In this document: positions 18,499-27,014 of the stretch, in pieces
Layout: each line of letters starts with the position of its first letter
Numbering within the stretch: the first letter of the stretch is position 1
From: Pseudomonadota bacterium
GTDB taxonomy: Bacteria > Pseudomonadota > Alphaproteobacteria > Sphingomonadales > Sphingomonadaceae
Reading direction: 5' to 3'
Assembly (NCBI GenBank): GCA_023417515.1
Contig: JAEZFL010000131.1
Coordinates: forward strand, 1-52,981
Length of the DNA stretch: 52,981 nucleotides
Notes under the pieces: model-generated
Seen by the model: the letters and a program-made list of their open reading frames with translations, nothing else
Told to the model about the DNA's origin: nothing
The model's database searches: none
Made by a program: the position numbers and the translations under genes

Positions 18499-19625
18499 GC
18501 AGGGGGCGTGTCCATCGCCTGCAGGCCGAGCTTCGCGAACAAAGCGGCGTCGGCATTGGCGCCGGCATTGCCGGTGGTGAGAAGCTTGTCGCCGGTGAAG
18601 ATGCTGTTTGCGCCGGCCATGAAGCACAAGGCCTGGGCGCTCTCGCTCATGCTCTCGCGGCCGGCCGAGAGGCGGACCATCGATTGGGGCATGGTAATGC
18701 GCGCCACTGCGACGGTTCGGACGAACTCGATCTCGTCGATCTTCGCGAGCGGCGTGTCGGCGAGCATGTCGCCGAGCGGGGTGCCGCGGACGGGCACCAG
18801 CGCGTTGATCGGAACGCTTCCGGGATGCTCGGGGAGGGTGGCGAGGGCGTGGATGAAGCCGACGCGGTCCTCGCGGGTCTCGCCCATGCCGACGATCCCG
18901 CCGCAGCACACGCTCATCCCGCTCGCGCGCACCGCCTCCAGAGTGTCGAGCCGGTCCTGGAAGGTGCGGGTGGTGATGATGGCGCCGTAATGCTCGGGCG
19001 CGGTGTCGATATTGTGGTTGTAATAATCGAGGCCCGCGGCGGCGAGGCGGTCGGCCTGGTGCTGGGTCAGCATGCCCAGGGTCATGCAGGTCTCAAGGCC
19101 CATCGCCTTCACGCCCGCGACCATGTCGCACAGCGAGTCGATGTCGCGGTCCTTGGGATTGCGCCACGCCGCGCCCATGCAGAAGCGGCCCGAGCCGCTC
19201 GCCCTGGCCTCGGCCGCGGCCGCGAGGACGGCGTCGGTGTCCATCAGCTTGGTCGCGCCGAGGCCGGTGTCGTGATGCGCCGACTGCGAGCAATAGCCGC
19301 AATCCTCCGGACAGCCGCCGGTCTTGATACTGAGCAGCGTCGACAGCTGGACCTGGTTGGCCGGGTGATGGGCGCGGTGGACCGTCTGCGCCCGGTAGAG
19401 CAGGTCGAGGAGCGGCAGGTCGAACAGCGCGGCAATTTCAGCGCGGGTCCAGTCGGTCCTCAGCCCCTCCCTTTCAAGGGAGGGGTTGGGGTGGGTGCGC
19501 GCGTCTGCGCGCCCAAGCGATTTCTGCTCGGACTCGAAAGCGCTTCGGAGGCATCGAGCCTCCTCAGCGCTCCCCACCCCTTGCCCCTCCCCTGAAGGGG
19601 AGGGGTTGTGTGTGATCTCGCTCAC
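18414..19625 (-). CDS. bioB: Biotin synthase, extended at both ends by repeats
   Basis: Radical SAM enzyme that inserts sulfur into dethiobiotin. The iron-sulfur motif is C105, C109 and C112 in GGCPEDCGYCSQS, and VCCGGIVGMGE and GANSIFTGDKLLTT are typical. The protein would be 403 residues; the usual length is about 330-345. The excess is explained by repeats: residues about 7-55 come from the repeat at 19463-19607 and about 27 C-terminal residues from the repeat at 18412-18498. The GTG at 19625 overlaps the scpA stop (GTGA). A GTG at codon 17 inside the repeat, or the CTG at codon 55, could also start translation. The BioB core begins at RTDWTRAEIAALF. Confidence 0.9.
   Translation of the reverse strand: MSEITHNPSPSGEGQGVGSAEEARCLRSAFESEQKSLGRADARTHPNPSLEREGLRTDWTRAEIAALFDLPLLDLLYRAQTVHRAHHPANQVQLSTLLSIKTGGCPEDCGYCSQSAHHDTGLGATKLMDTDAVLAAAAEARASGSGRFCMGAAWRNPKDRDIDSLCDMVAGVKAMGLETCMTLGMLTQHQADRLAAAGLDYYNHNIDTAPEHYGAIITTRTFQDRLDTLEAVRASGMSVCCGGIVGMGETREDRVGFIHALATLPEHPGSVPINALVPVRGTPLGDMLADTPLAKIDEIEFVRTVAVARITMPQSMVRLSAGRESMSESAQALCFMAGANSIFTGDKLLTTGNAGANADAALFAKLGLQAMDTPPARHPGLDPGSTCFTEAEQEQVDAGSSPA
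19463..19607. repeat. Palindromic repeat, family E, in frame within the 5' end of bioB
   Basis: The element is bounded by CCCCTCCCTTTCAAGGGAGG on one side and CCCCTCCCCTGAAGGGGAGG on the other, with a further hairpin (GCGCGTCTGCGCGC) inside. It has no stop codon in the bioB frame and encodes about 49 residues before the normal BioB start. Confidence 0.8.
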
Positions 19626-21904
19626 TCCGCCGCCTCCTCGAGGGGCGGCATGTTGTGGCCGAGGAGCTTGAGGACTTCGCCGGCGGCTTCGACCAGGTTG
19701 GTGCCGGGGCCGAAGATCGCCTGGACTCCGGCCTCGCGAAGCATGTCGTAATCCTGGGCGGGGATGACTCCGCCTACCACGACCTTGATGTCGGGGCGGC
19801 CGAGCTCCTTCAGATGAGCAATCAGCTCGGGGACGAGGGTCTTATGGCCCGCGGCGAGGCTGGAGGCGCCGACGACGTCAACGTCGCTGTCGATCGCGGT
19901 TCGGGCGCTTTCCTCGGGGGTCTGGAAGAGCGGGCCGGAGACGATTTCGAAGCCGAGGTCGGCGAAGGCCGAGGCGACGAGGTTGGCGCCACGGTCGTGA
20001 CCGTCCTGGCCCATCTTGGCGACGAGCATCCGCGGGCGGCGGCCGAGGCGGCGCTCGACCGCGCCGACTCCGTCCCGGGCGCGGCCCCAGGCGGGATCGC
20101 TTTCGTAAGCGCCGCCATAGATTCCGCGCACCGGGGTCGGCACGGTGCCGTAACGGCCGAAGGCGTCTTCCAGCGCCTGGCTGATCTCGCCGAGCGTGCA
20201 GCGCGCGCGGGCGCAGTCCACCGCGAGGGCGAGGAGGTTGGTTTCAGGTCCTCCCCGAGCTTGCTCGGGGAGGGGGACCATCTGCGCAGCAGATGGTGGA
20301 GGGGTAGGCGCGGATGGGGGAATTACCCCTCCACCATGCTTCGCATGGTCCCCCGCCCCCCCCGGAGGGCGGGGTGGAACTTGGCCGGCGCGCGCCCCTT
20401 CGCGCAACGCATCCAGCGCCGCCTGGGCGCGGGCCTCGTCGCGGTTGGCGCGGTTTTTTTCGAGGCGGGCGATCTGGCCGGTGCGGACTCGCGCATTGTC
20501 GATCTCGAGGATGTCGATCGGCGCCTCGTCCTTGAGGCGGTAGCGGTTGACCCCGACGATGACGGTCTCGCCGCGGTCGACCTTGGCGGCGCGCTCGGCC
20601 GAAGCTTCCTCGATGCAGCGCTTGGGCATGCCCTCGGCGACCGCATTGGTCATTCCGCCGAGCCCTTCGACCTCCTCGATCAGCGCCCAGGCGGCATCGG
20701 CAAGGTCCTGGGTGAGGCGCTCGATATAATAAGAGCCGCCCAGGGGATCGACGACGTTGGTGATGCCGGTCTCCTCGGCGATCACCAGCTGGGTGTTGCG
20801 GGCGATGCGGGCGGAGAAATCGGTTGGGAGCGCAACGGCCTCGTCGAGGCTGTTGGTGTGGAGCGACTGGGTGCCGCCGAGCACCGCGGCCATGGCCTCG
20901 ATCGTGGTTCGGACGACGTTGTTGTACGGGTCCTGCTCGGTGAGGCTGACTCCGCTCGTCTGGCAGTGGGTGCGCAGCATCTTCGACTTGGCCGACTTGG
21001 CGCCGAAGCCGTCCATGATGCGGTGCCAGAGGAGACGCGCGGCCCGAAGCTTGGCGATCTCCATGAAGAAGTTCATGCCGATGCCGAAGAAGAAGGAGAG
21101 GCGCGGCGCGAAGGCGTCGATGTCGAGGCCCTTCGACATGGCGGCGCGGACATAGTCCATGCCGTCGGCGAGGGTGAAGGCGAGCTCCTGCACCGCCGTC
21201 GCCCCGGCCTCCTGCATGTGGTAGCCGCTGATCGAGATCGAGTTGAACTTCGGCATGTGGGCCGAGGTGTAGGCGATGATGTCCGCGACGATCCGCATCG
21301 ATGGCTCGGGCGGATAGATGTAGGTGTTGCGGACCGCGAACTCCTTCAGGATGTCGTTCTGGATCGTGCCGGCGAGCTTGTCCTGGGAGACTCCCTGCTC
21401 CTCGGCTGCGACGATGTAGAAGGCCATGACCGGGAGGACCGCGCCGTTCATGGTCATGCTGACGCTCATCTCGCCGAGCGGAATGCCGTCGAACAGGATC
21501 TGCATGTCCTCGAGGCAGTCGATCGCGACGCCCGCCTTGCCGACGTCGCCGACGACTCGGGGATGGTCGCTGTCATAGCCGCGGTGGGTGGCCAGATCGA
21601 AGGCGACGCTGAGGCCCTTCTGGCCCGCGGCGAGGTTGCGGCGGTAGAAGGCGTTGGAATCCTCGGCGGTCGAGAAGCCCGCATATTGCCGGATCGTCCA
21701 CGGCCGCCCGGTGTACATCGAGGCGTAGGGGCCGCGGGTGAACGGCGCGAAGCCGGGAAGGCCGGGGTCGAGACCCTCGGCGTCGGCGGCGGTGTAGAGC
21801 GCCTTTACCGGGATGCCCTCCGCGGTGTGCCAGGTAAGGTCCTTGCCCTTCACTTCCTTCGAAGCGGCGGTCTGCCAGTCGGCGGTGGTCGGTTTGTCGG
21901 TCAT
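19622..21904 (-). CDS. scpA: Methylmalonyl-CoA mutase with a repeat-encoded linker insert
   Basis: Adenosylcobalamin enzyme that converts (R)-methylmalonyl-CoA to succinyl-CoA. The substrate barrel (about 1-510) includes RPWTIRQYAGFSTAEDSNAF and FFFGIGMNFFMEIAKLRAAR. The C-terminal B12 domain (about 605-750) has DGHDRGANLVASAFADLGF with the cobalt-binding His. At 760 residues it is about 45 longer than usual. The extra part, about residues 510-553, is a Pro/Gly-rich segment encoded by palindromic repeat DNA in the linker between the domains. The frame stays open, so the enzyme is probably active. The stop overlaps bioB. Confidence 0.93.
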   Translation of the reverse strand: MTDKPTTADWQTAASKEVKGKDLTWHTAEGIPVKALYTAADAEGLDPGLPGFAPFTRGPYASMYTGRPWTIRQYAGFSTAEDSNAFYRRNLAAGQKGLSVAFDLATHRGYDSDHPRVVGDVGKAGVAIDCLEDMQILFDGIPLGEMSVSMTMNGAVLPVMAFYIVAAEEQGVSQDKLAGTIQNDILKEFAVRNTYIYPPEPSMRIVADIIAYTSAHMPKFNSISISGYHMQEAGATAVQELAFTLADGMDYVRAAMSKGLDIDAFAPRLSFFFGIGMNFFMEIAKLRAARLLWHRIMDGFGAKSAKSKMLRTHCQTSGVSLTEQDPYNNVVRTTIEAMAAVLGGTQSLHTNSLDEAVALPTDFSARIARNTQLVIAEETGITNVVDPLGGSYYIERLTQDLADAAWALIEEVEGLGGMTNAVAEGMPKRCIEEASAERAAKVDRGETVIVGVNRYRLKDEAPIDILEIDNARVRTGQIARLEKNRANRDEARAQAALDALREGARAGQVPPRPPGGAGDHAKHGGGVIPPSAPTPPPSAAQMVPLPEQARGGPETNLLALAVDCARARCTLGEISQALEDAFGRYGTVPTPVRGIYGGAYESDPAWGRARDGVGAVERRLGRRPRMLVAKMGQDGHDRGANLVASAFADLGFEIVSGPLFQTPEESARTAIDSDVDVVGASSLAAGHKTLVPELIAHLKELGRPDIKVVVGGVIPAQDYDMLREAGVQAIFGPGTNLVEAAGEVLKLLGHNMPPLEEAAE
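20246..20376. repeat. Palindromic repeat, family D, in frame within scpA
   Basis: A string of hairpins: CCTCCCCGAGCTTGCTCGGG, ACCATCTGCGCAGCAGATGG and CCACCATGCTTCGCATGG, with CCCCC-rich borders. It is about 131 bases long, encodes about 44 extra residues in the domain linker of the mutase and keeps the frame. Confidence 0.8.
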
Positions 21905-22055
21905 GCTATCCCTAAACCGATCATCTCGAGCGAAGTCGAGAGATCAGTTCGGGCGAAGCCGAGAACTTTACCTCGGCTGCGCTCGGCACGGTGTCTCGAC
22001 GTAGTTCATCCTGAGCGCCGCTAGCGGCGGCGAAGGGCTCGACACGAGCGGGGCG
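21905..22055. repeat. Palindromic repeat cluster, family F, between mce and scpA
   Basis: Contains hairpins such as TCTCGAGCGAAGTCGAGA and CCTCGGCTGCGCTCGG, and the segment GTCTCGACGTAGTTCATCCT. It fills the gap between mce and scpA. I see no gene in it. Confidence 0.6.
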
Positions 22056-22475
22056 CTAGTGCGCCTCTTTGGGGCTCTCCATGATCTCGGTCAGGACGCC
22101 GCCCATGTCCTTGGGGTGGACGAAGAAGATGGGGGTGCCGTGGGCGCCGATGCGCGGCTCGCCGAGGATGCGCGCGCCCTTGCTCTCGAACCACGCTTTC
22201 GCTTCGTGAATGTCGGGCACTTCGTAGCAGACGTGATGCTGCCCCCCGAGCGGGTTCTTCTCGAGAAACTTCACGATCGGCGAATCCGCGCCAAGCGGCT
22301 CGATCAGCTCGATCTGGCTGTTCGGCGTGTCGACGAAGCACACCCGGACGCCCTGCGCGGGCAGGTCGAACGGCGCGCGGATCACCTCCGCGCCCATCAC
22401 GTCGCGGTACATCGCGATGCTGTCCTCGATCGACGGGGTCGCGACCCCGACATGGTTCAGGCGGCCGAGCTTCAT
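22056..22475 (-). CDS. mce: Methylmalonyl-CoA epimerase
   Basis: Interconverts (S)- and (R)-methylmalonyl-CoA, linking propionyl-CoA carboxylase to the mutase. It is a 139-residue vicinal-oxygen-chelate fold protein. It opens with LGRLNHVGVATPSIEDSIA (metal-binding His), and has SQIELIEP, GGQHHVCYEVPDI and PIFFVHPKDMGGVLTEIME with the remaining ligands. The ATG at 22475 has AGGA upstream. It sits in the operon between a small membrane gene and scpA, with repeats in both gaps. Confidence 0.93.
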   Translation of the reverse strand: MKLGRLNHVGVATPSIEDSIAMYRDVMGAEVIRAPFDLPAQGVRVCFVDTPNSQIELIEPLGADSPIVKFLEKNPLGGQHHVCYEVPDIHEAKAWFESKGARILGEPRIGAHGTPIFFVHPKDMGGVLTEIMESPKEAH

Positions 22476-22492
22476 GATCGTTGTCCTACATT

Positions 22493-22578
22493 CGTCACCC
22501 CGGGCTTGATCCGGGGTCCACCTTCTCCTGCCCGGCCTAGAACAGGAAGGTGGATGCCGGATCAAGTCCGGCATGACG
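22493..22578. repeat. Two-armed palindromic repeat, family A
   Basis: CGTCACCCCGGGCTTGATCC at the left end and GGATCAAGTCCGGCATGACG at the right end form the two hairpin arms. It lies in the gap between the small membrane gene at 22592-22828 and mce. Confidence 0.85.
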
Positions 22579-22591
22579 CAGGAGGGGGGCG

Positions 22592-22828
22592 TCAGCTCCG
22601 AATGTCGAGCAGCAGGTCGAGCCCGGCGAAGGCGATCATCGCGGCCGCGAGGATGTAGAGCCCGAGCAGCACCCGGAACGCGCCGGGCCGCTCCGCCCGC
22701 TCGACATAGCCGCGGCCGATCGGCATCCGTCCATTCGCGAGCCCGCGCCGAACCGTCCACCCGATCCAAGGCAGGATCACGAGCAGGCACAGCGCGCCGA
22801 CAATCAGCTCTTCAGTGCGTCCGGTCAC
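22592..22828 (-). CDS. Small two-span membrane protein
   Basis: A 78-residue membrane protein I do not recognise. Hydrophobic segments lie at about 8-25 (LIVGALCLLVILPWIGW) and 53-72 (VLLGLYILAAAMIAFAGLDL), with a positively charged loop between (RRGLANGRMPIGRGYVERAER). The GTG at 22828 overlaps the stop of the LprI-like gene (GTGA), so it is translationally coupled. Its place in the pcc operon is the only hint of function. Confidence 0.7.
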   Translation of the reverse strand: MTGRTEELIVGALCLLVILPWIGWTVRRGLANGRMPIGRGYVERAERPGAFRVLLGLYILAAAMIAFAGLDLLLDIRS

Positions 22829-23259
22829 AAGGCGAAGGGGCCTGTCTGTTCCAGGAGGTGGCGTAGGAAGCGGATGCGATTGTCGAGCTCGCCCTCCCAG
22901 CAACCGGCAATCAGGTCGGAGACAGAGGAGTTGGAGCCGCCGAGATATCCGGCGACGACCGTGCAATTGTTGTCGACGAACGAGCGCCACGCTGCCTGGG
23001 CGTGGTCGAGGTAAGCTGGGTCACTTCGCGTGTCTGACTGCCAAGGCTGACGCGCTGCGTGCGCCCGCGCCACCGCATTTCGAGCCTGTGCGAGAAGGGC
23101 TTCCATCTCCCGTTCTTTCCGCTCGATGCGCGCATGCACGCAGCGACGCTGCGTCATCGGATCGATGTTCGAGCACTCTCCGGCCGGGTAATAGGGCGAC
23201 TGCGCCGTGGCGGCGTCAGGAGCCGCGGCGACGGTCAGAACGAGTGCGGCGATCCACAT
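22825..23259 (-). CDS. LprI/DUF1311-like exported protein (second copy)
   Basis: A 144-residue exported protein with a signal peptide (WIAALVLTVAAAPDAATAQ) and a DUF1311-like helical body: CSNIDPMTQRRCVHARIERK, then HAQAAWRSFVDNNCTVVAG, then CWEGELDNRIRFL. Four cysteines are placed as in LprI-type proteins and could form two disulfides. The ATG at 23259 overlaps the pccB stop (ATGA). It resembles in layout the protein at 18014-18400 of the same operon, though the sequences have diverged. Confidence 0.72.
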   Translation of the reverse strand: MWIAALVLTVAAAPDAATAQSPYYPAGECSNIDPMTQRRCVHARIERKEREMEALLAQARNAVARAHAARQPWQSDTRSDPAYLDHAQAAWRSFVDNNCTVVAGYLGGSNSSVSDLIAGCWEGELDNRIRFLRHLLEQTGPFAL

Positions 23260-24791
23260 CACAGCGGGATGTTGTCGTGTTTCTTCCACGGGTTCTCGAG
23301 CTGCTTGTTGCGCAGCTTGCGCAGGCCCAGCGCGATGCGCCTGCGCGTCGAGTGGGGGTAGATCACTTCGTCGATGAAGCCCTTGCTCGCCGCCACGAAG
23401 GGGTTGGCGAAGCGCTGCTCATATTCCTGGGTTCGGGCGGCGATCTTGTCGGGATCGCCGATGTCCTTGCGGAAGATGATCTCGACCGCGCCCTTGGCGC
23501 CCATCACCGCGATCTCGGCGGTCGGCCAGGCATAGTTGAGGTCGCCGCGCAAATGCTTGGAGGACATGACGTCGTAGGCGCCGCCATAGGCCTTGCGGGT
23601 GATGACGGTGATCTTGGGAACGGTCGCCTCGGCATAAGCGAAGAGCAATTTCGCGCCGTGCTTGATGATGCCGTTATGCTCCTGGGCGGTGCCGGGGAGG
23701 AAGCCGGGCACGTCGACGAAGGTCAGGATCGGGATCTCGAAGGCGGCGCAGAAGCGGACGAAGCGGGCGGCCTTCTTGGACGAGTTGATGTCGAGCACGC
23801 CGGCGAGGACCATCGGCTGGTTGGCGACGATCCCGACGGTGCGGCCCTCGATCCGGCCGAAGCCGGTGATGATGTTGCCCGCATGGGCCGGCTGAACCTC
23901 GAAGAAGTCGCCCTCGTCGACGACCTTCCGGATGAGCTCGTGCATGTCGTAGGGCTTGGACGCGCTGTCGGGGATCAGAGTGTCGAGGCTCTCGTCGGTG
24001 CGGTCCCACGGATCGTGGCACGGCCGCTCGGGGAGGTCGTGGCGGTTGCTGAGCGGCAGGAAGTCGAAGAAATCGCGGACCGCGAGAAGCGCGTCGATGT
24101 CGTTCTCGAACGCCACGTCGGCGACTCCGGACTTGGTGGTGTGGGTGACGGCGCCGCCCAGTTCCTCCTGGGTGACGACCTCGTTGGTCACGGTCTTCAC
24201 CACGTCGGGGCCGGTGACGAACATGTAGGACGAATCCTTCACCATGAAGATGAAGTCGGTCATCGCCGGGCTGTAGACCGCGCCGCCGGCGCAGGGGCCC
24301 ATGATGACGCTGATCTGCGGGATGACCCCGGAGGCGAGGACATTGCGCTGGAACACTTCGGCATAGCCGGCGAGGCTGGCGACGCCCTCCTGGATTCGGG
24401 CGCCGCCGCTGTCGTTGAGGCCGATGACGGGCGCGCCGACCTTCATCGCCATGTCCATGATCTTGCAGATCTTCTGGGCGTGGCGCTCGGACAAGGAGCC
24501 GCCGAACACGGTGAAATCCTGGGCGAAGACGTAGACGAGGCGGCCGTTGATCGTGCCCGAGCCGGTGACGACTCCGTCGCCGGGGACCTTCTGGGTCTCC
24601 ATGCCGAAGTCGACGCAATTGTGCTCGACGTACATGTCATATTCTTCGAACGAATCCTGGTCGAGAAGCACGGTCAGCCGCTCGCGCGCGGTGAGCCGGC
24701 CCTTCTTGTGCTGAGCGTCGATGCGCGCCTGTCCGCCGCCAAGCCGAGCGGCGTCGCGCCGCATCTCAAGTTCTTCGATCGTGGTCGCCAT
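23259..24791 (-). CDS. pccB: Propionyl-CoA carboxylase beta subunit
   Basis: Carboxyltransferase subunit of propionyl-CoA carboxylase, 510 residues. It has the crotonase-like double domain typical of acyl-CoA carboxylases, with GLNDSGGARIQEGVASLAGY and MGPCAGGAVYSPAMTDF in the N-terminal half, and FLPGTAQEHNGIIKHGAKLL and KAYGGAYDVMSSKHL in the C-terminal half. It uses carboxybiotin from PccA to carboxylate propionyl-CoA. It is the first gene of the nine-gene operon, divergent from the gene at 24900 with 108 bases between, where the operon promoter must lie. Confidence 0.95.
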   Translation of the reverse strand: MATTIEELEMRRDAARLGGGQARIDAQHKKGRLTARERLTVLLDQDSFEEYDMYVEHNCVDFGMETQKVPGDGVVTGSGTINGRLVYVFAQDFTVFGGSLSERHAQKICKIMDMAMKVGAPVIGLNDSGGARIQEGVASLAGYAEVFQRNVLASGVIPQISVIMGPCAGGAVYSPAMTDFIFMVKDSSYMFVTGPDVVKTVTNEVVTQEELGGAVTHTTKSGVADVAFENDIDALLAVRDFFDFLPLSNRHDLPERPCHDPWDRTDESLDTLIPDSASKPYDMHELIRKVVDEGDFFEVQPAHAGNIITGFGRIEGRTVGIVANQPMVLAGVLDINSSKKAARFVRFCAAFEIPILTFVDVPGFLPGTAQEHNGIIKHGAKLLFAYAEATVPKITVITRKAYGGAYDVMSSKHLRGDLNYAWPTAEIAVMGAKGAVEIIFRKDIGDPDKIAARTQEYEQRFANPFVAASKGFIDEVIYPHSTRRRIALGLRKLRNKQLENPWKKHDNIPL

Positions 24792-24899
24792 AAGGGTGCT
24801 TTAGCGGGCGCGGCCGCCGCCGCAAATCCTCCCCGTTTCGCGGGCCTCTACCGCACCCAATTTAGGATTTTGGTAGGGCTCGAAAGCTAAGCGGATGGA

Positions 24900-25298
24900 A
24901 TGAGCGAGAAATTCCAGATCGAGATCGATCGCGCCCGCGGCCTGGTGCGAATCACCATGTCCGGCTTCTACGAGGCCGAGGACGTCGCCGCCTTCGTCGA
25001 GGCGCGCAAGAAGGCGCATGCCGAGCTCGGCCTGCCGCGCAACGCCCACATCACGCTCAACGACTTGCGGGGCATGAAGGTGCAGTCGCAGGACACGGTG
25101 CGCGCCTTCCAGGCGATTCTGACCGCGCCGGAATATCGCTCGCGCAAGCTCGCTTTCGTGGTCGACCGCAACCTCGCGGCGATGCAGCTGGAGAGGACGC
25201 TGGTCGCCCGCGACGCGAACATCTTCACCGACATCGCCTCGGCCGAGCGTTATCTGTTCGGCGACGAGGAGCACGCCCCCCTCCGCCGCTTCGGTTAA
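24900..25298 (+). CDS. Conserved hypothetical STAS/SpoIIAA-like protein
   Basis: A soluble 132-residue protein. The pattern FQIEIDRARGLVRITMSGFY, then AEDVAAFVEARKKA, then AHITLNDLRGMKVQSQDTV, looks like a SpoIIAA/STAS-like alpha-beta fold. The match is weak and rests on secondary-structure pattern only. The ATG at 24900 has GGATGGA upstream. It is divergent from pccB and ends with a 4-base overlap with the convergent enoyl-CoA hydratase gene. Function unknown. Confidence 0.65.
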   Translation: MSEKFQIEIDRARGLVRITMSGFYEAEDVAAFVEARKKAHAELGLPRNAHITLNDLRGMKVQSQDTVRAFQAILTAPEYRSRKLAFVVDRNLAAMQLERTLVARDANIFTDIASAERYLFGDEEHAPLRRFG

Positions 25299-26077
25299 CG
25301 GCCCTCGAAGGTCGGCTGGCGCTTCTGAAGGAAGGCGACCACCGCCGACCTGAAATCCTCGGTTCGGCCGGCGTCGCGCTGGGCCACCCGCTCGGCGGCC
25401 AGCGCATCCGTCAGCGACACTTGTTCCGCATTGCGGGCGAGGGCGCGGATCAGCCCCAAGGCCCTGGTCGGCCCGCGTGCGAGATTGGCGGCGATCACCA
25501 GGGCCTCCTCGGCGAGGAACCGGTCGTCGACGACTCGGGCGATCATGCCCCATTCGGCGGCCTTGTCGGCGCCGATCCGCTCGCCGAGCATCATCATCTC
25601 CATCGCCCGGGCGCGGCCGGCGAGGCGGGGGAGGAGCCAGGTCGCGCCGGCGTCCGGCACCAGCCCGATATTGACGAAGGCCTGGAGGAAATAGGCCGAG
25701 CGCGCCGCGATGACGATGTCGGCGGTCAGCGCGAGGCTGCAGCCGGCGCCGGCGGCGGGGCCGTTGACCGCCGCGACCACCGGCACCGGTGCATCGATCA
25801 GCGCCTCGATCAGCGGGTTGAAATGCTCTTCGAGCGCCAACCCGAGATCGTCGGGAATGCCCGCGCCGCCGCCGGTGAGGTCGGCGCCGCTGGAGAAGCC
25901 GCGGCCCTCGCCGGTGAGCAGCAGCGCGCGCGCGCCGTCGCCGGGGAGGCGTGTCACCGCGTCGCGAAGCTCGTCGAGCATCTGCGCGGTGAGGGCGTTC
26001 AACGTGTCGGGGCGGTTCAGCGTGATCACGCCGACATTCGCCGGACTGAGCTCAACGCGGATCGTCTCGTAATTCAT
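25295..26077 (-). CDS. Enoyl-CoA hydratase/isomerase family protein
   Basis: Crotonase-fold enzyme of 260 residues. The oxyanion-hole motifs are GRGFSSGADLTGG and AVNGPAAGAGCSLALTADIV, followed by FVNIGLVPDAGATWLLPRLAG. The second region matches PaaG-like isomerases as well as hydratases, so the exact substrate is not clear; phenylacetate-type or fatty-acid beta-oxidation are both possible. It overlaps the convergent gene at 24900 by four bases, and corC starts 31 bases away on the same strand. Confidence 0.85.
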   Translation of the reverse strand: MNYETIRVELSPANVGVITLNRPDTLNALTAQMLDELRDAVTRLPGDGARALLLTGEGRGFSSGADLTGGGAGIPDDLGLALEEHFNPLIEALIDAPVPVVAAVNGPAAGAGCSLALTADIVIAARSAYFLQAFVNIGLVPDAGATWLLPRLAGRARAMEMMMLGERIGADKAAEWGMIARVVDDRFLAEEALVIAANLARGPTRALGLIRALARNAEQVSLTDALAAERVAQRDAGRTEDFRSAVVAFLQKRQPTFEGR

Positions 26078-26108
26078 CTGAACCCATTCCCCCCAGACAC
26101 GCGGACCT

Positions 26109-27011
26109 TCAGCCTTCCATCTCCACCGAGCCGGGCGGATGCAGGCGCAGCCGCGTCACACGGCGCGGGTCGCACTCGGTCACCTCCAGCCGCCAGCCGC
26201 TGGGATGGTCGAGCATCTCGCCCTGCTGCGGGACATGCCCCGCCAGCACGAAGGCGAGGCCGCCCAATGTGTCGACATCCTCCTCGATCTCGCCGAGCCG
26301 CGGGTCGATCGCTTCGGCGACCTCCTCAAGCTCGGCGCGGGCGTCGGCGTCCCACACGCCGCCGTCGACCTGGATCAGGGTGCCCTCGGGCTCCTCGTCA
26401 TGCTCGTCCTCGATCTCGCCGACGATCTCCTCGACGACATCCTCGATGGTGATGACCCCTTCGGTTCCGCCGAACTCGTCGACGACGATGGCCAGATGGG
26501 TGCGGCTCGCGCGCATCTGGGCGAGCAGGTCCGGCATGCCCATCGATTCGGGCACGTAGAGCGGCTCGCGCATGAGGTCGGTGATGTCCTCGGGCGGCGT
26601 CTCTCCGGCGACCATCCGGGCGAACACGTCCTTGACGTGGATCATGCCGATGACGCGATCGAGGCTGCCCTCATAGACCGGAAAGCGGCTGTGGCCGGCA
26701 TCGGCGATCGCCGCGACGAGCTCGGCGAAGCTGATCGTGCAGTCGACAGCGATGATGTCGCTTCGCGGCACCGCGACGTCGCCGGCGGTCTTCTCGCCGA
26801 AATGAAGCATGTTGCGGAGCATCTGGCGCTCGACCGGGCTGAGGTCGCCGATCTTCGGAGATTCGTGCTCCGATTCGTCGATCGCTTCCTCGATCTGGTC
26901 GCGGAGGGTGGCTTCCTCCTCCTCGCCGAACAGGGCCGCGCGAAGGCCGCCCCAGAAAGAGCGGCCATTGGCGCGGCCGGTGCTACTTATGTCGTCGTCG
27001 TCTTCGGGCAT
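26109..27011 (-). CDS. corC: CorC/YbeX-type CBS-domain protein
   Basis: Cytoplasmic protein of the HlyC/CorC family, 300 residues, without membrane helices. Residues about 65-195 hold two CBS domains (VPRSDIIAVDCTISFAELVA and HLAIVVDEFGGTEGVITIED). The C-terminal CorC_HlyC domain lies at about 210-290. Family members are linked to magnesium/cobalt efflux or ribosome quality, and ybeX next to ybeY is a conserved order. The ybeY stop codon lies four bases upstream, so both are co-translated. Confidence 0.88.
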   Translation of the reverse strand: MPEDDDDISSTGRANGRSFWGGLRAALFGEEEEATLRDQIEEAIDESEHESPKIGDLSPVERQMLRNMLHFGEKTAGDVAVPRSDIIAVDCTISFAELVAAIADAGHSRFPVYEGSLDRVIGMIHVKDVFARMVAGETPPEDITDLMREPLYVPESMGMPDLLAQMRASRTHLAIVVDEFGGTEGVITIEDVVEEIVGEIEDEHDEEPEGTLIQVDGGVWDADARAELEEVAEAIDPRLGEIEEDVDTLGGLAFVLAGHVPQQGEMLDHPSGWRLEVTECDPRRVTRLRLHPPGSVEMEG

Positions 27012-27014
27012 TTC

